NCBI GenBank assembly: GCA_030068525.1
Contig: JASJOS010000005.1
Coordinates: forward strand, 558,001 to 622,000
Reading direction: 5' to 3'
Source: Xanthocytophaga flava
GTDB taxonomy: Bacteria > Bacteroidota > Bacteroidia > Cytophagales > 172606-1
Length of the DNA stretch: 64,000 nt
The translations under genes were made by a program, and so were the position numbers. The notes below the pieces were generated by a model, which made no database searches, was not told the DNA's origin, and worked only from the letters and a program-made list of their open reading frames with translations. Positions 62,574 to 64,000 of the stretch are shown one piece after another. The stretch's first letter is position 1. Each line of letters starts with the position of its first letter.

Positions 62574-64000
62574 ATGTTAATACAACCCGGTAAACTACTA
62601 GCACAAATCGAAACACCGGATGATTTGCGCAAATTAGATCCTTCTGAACTTTATCAGGTGTGTACTGAATTACGTCAATACATTATCGATACAGTTTCTG
62701 TTTACGGTGGACATTTCGGAGCCAGTCTCGGAGTAGTCGAACTGACAGTGGCTCTTCACTATGTTTTTAATACGCCTTATGATCAGTTGGTATGGGATGT
62801 AGGACATCAGGCATATGGACATAAGATATTAACTGGCAGGCGCAAGGTATTTCATACAAACCGAATGTATGGTGGAATATCCGGTTTCCCAAAACGTAAA
62901 GAAAGTCCCTATGATACCTTTGGTGTAGGTCACTCATCTACTTCTATATCCGCTGCATTGGGAATGGCCGTAGCATCTGCTTATAAAAATGAGAAAGATC
63001 GACAGCATGTCGCTATCATTGGAGATGGCTCTATGACAGCAGGAATGGCTTTTGAGGCGATGAATCATGCCGGTGTATCCGATACCAATCTTCTAATTGT
63101 GCTCAATGACAACTGCATGGCTATTGATCCCAATGTAGGAGCACTCAAAGATTATCTGACAGATATTACAACTTCCCGTCTATACAATAAAGCGAAAGAT
63201 GAAGTCTGGAATACCTTAGGCAAGATCAGCAAGTTTGGTAAGAATGCCCAGGAAATTGTTTCCAAGATTGAAAACGCGATCAAAGCAGCCTTATTACAAC
63301 AAAGTAATCTTTTCGAATCACTGAATCTACGTTATTTCGGTCCTATTGATGGACATGATATAGATCATCTGGTAAGTGTGATGCAGGACTTGCGGGATAT
63401 ACCTGGCCCTAAGATACTTCACTGTGTTACTATAAAAGGGAAAGGATATGCTCCTGCTGAGAAAGAACAAACTAAATGGCATGCACCCGGTCTGTTTGAC
63501 AAGGTAACAGGGGAGATCCGTAAGAAAGTATACGATAAACCGCAACCACCCAAATACCAGGATGTATTTGGCAATACTATACTGGAACTGGCAGAACAGA
63601 ATGATAAGATCTATGGTATTACACCTGCCATGCCTTCTGGATCATCTCTGAATATTATGATGAAGGCAATGCCTCATCGTGCGATTGATGTGGGTATTGC
63701 CGAACAACATGCAGTAACTTTTTCTGCTGGTTTAGCTACTCAAGGCCTGATACCTTTCTGCAATATTTATTCTTCCTTTATGCAGCGGGCATACGATCAG
63801 GTCATCCATGATGCAGCCATTCAGGAGCTTCCTGTTATCTTTTGCCTTGATCGTGCAGGATTTGCAGGTGCTGATGGCCCTACGCATCATGGAGCATACG
63901 ATATTGCTTATATGCGTTGTATTCCGAACATGATTGTATTTTCTCCTATGAATGAACAGGAGTTACGTAACATTATGTACACAGTACAACTTCCTGACTT
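62574..64000 (+). CDS. dxs: 1-deoxy-D-xylulose-5-phosphate synthase, N-terminal part (cut by window edge)
   Basis: First enzyme of the MEP isoprenoid pathway; condenses pyruvate with glyceraldehyde 3-phosphate using [16 protein letters not shown] at the start, [34 protein letters not shown], the TPP motif [18 protein letters not shown], then the transketolase pyrimidine domain [20 protein letters not shown] and [14 protein letters not shown]. 475 codons are present and open at the window edge; the C-terminal domain is missing only because of the cut. The MEP route is therefore the likely isoprenoid pathway. Confidence 0.96.
   Translation, partial: MLIQPGKLLAQIETPDDLRKLDPSELYQVCTELRQYIIDTVSVYGGHFGASLGVVELTVALHYVFNTPYDQLVWDVGHQAYGHKILTGRRKVFHTNRMYGGISGFPKRKESPYDTFGVGHSSTSISAALGMAVASAYKNEKDRQHVAIIGDGSMTAGMAFEAMNHAGVSDTNLLIVLNDNCMAIDPNVGALKDYLTDITTSRLYNKAKDEVWNTLGKISKFGKNAQEIVSKIENAIKAALLQQSNLFESLNLRYFGPIDGHDIDHLVSVMQDLRDIPGPKILHCVTIKGKGYAPAEKEQTKWHAPGLFDKVTGEIRKKVYDKPQPPKYQDVFGNTILELAEQNDKIYGITPAMPSGSSLNIMMKAMPHRAIDVGIAEQHAVTFSAGLATQGLIPFCNIYSSFMQRAYDQVIHDAAIQELPVIFCLDRAGFAGADGPTHHGAYDIAYMRCIPNMIVFSPMNEQELRNIMYTVQLPD

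Overview
The window looks like chromosomal DNA from a member of the Bacteroidota, most likely order Cytophagales. Several signs point there. The DNA is AT-rich. A large exported protein ends in a type IX secretion (T9SS) sorting domain. The order parA-parB-DUF5683-dapB is the usual one in this phylum. Sensor kinases carry regulator-propeller or carboxypeptidase-regulatory-like periplasmic parts. Several genes start at TTG or GTG with weak Shine-Dalgarno sequences, and a few -7 boxes of the TAnnTTTG type precede genes. I saw no insertion sequence, prophage, CRISPR array, rRNA or tRNA. The genus is not determined.

Layout. 1-5.7 kb: edge of a CheR-type methyltransferase gene, then an asparagine synthase, a GT4 glycosyltransferase and a twin-ATPase ABC protein. 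5.7-9.7 kb (minus): small membrane protein, dapB, DUF5683 protein, parB and parA. 9.7-15.4 kb (minus): a gene-poor gap, DUF2279 protein, a sensor kinase, aat and gpsA. 15.6-20.3 kb: phosphatase-superfamily enzyme, HMG-CoA lyase, GNAT, metF, VOC protein and miaE. 20.9-24.3 kb: a C-methyltransferase coupled to a DUF4910 peptidase-like protein, then udk. 24.4-32.9 kb: SMP-30-like protein, TraB/GumN, PpiD/SurA-like foldase, pheS, MtfA-like peptidase, a membrane protein and a secreted nuclease. 33.3-38.7 kb: esterase, a HipA-like kinase overlapping a DUF3037 gene, DoxX, VOC and rsgA. 39-43.9 kb: a 1145-aa propeller sensor kinase, a 34-aa membrane ORF and two unknown small proteins. 44-52 kb (minus): a two-gene, multi-domain nonulosonic-acid locus, a 1458-aa T9SS protein and a GT2 enzyme. 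52.6-64 kb: rlmB, FtsX-like permease, queA, tatC, RDD protein, SnoaL-like protein, two amidohydrolases and the start of dxs.

How the parts fit. Most of the window is housekeeping: chromosome partitioning, lysine, phospholipid, folate and isoprenoid precursors, tRNA modification and charging, ribosome assembly, Tat export. The accessory interest lies at the cell surface. The 44-46.7 kb pair carries NeuB-type synthase, cupin, cytidylyltransferase and HAD-phosphatase domains in only two proteins. It lies beside a giant secreted protein built from alternating modules with one cysteine each. Other points worth a second look are the HipA-like/DUF3037 overlap, the 34-aa membrane peptide with its own terminator, a plus-strand terminator upstream of parA with no gene to serve, and intergenic palindromes sharing a TTCACGGCAA core.
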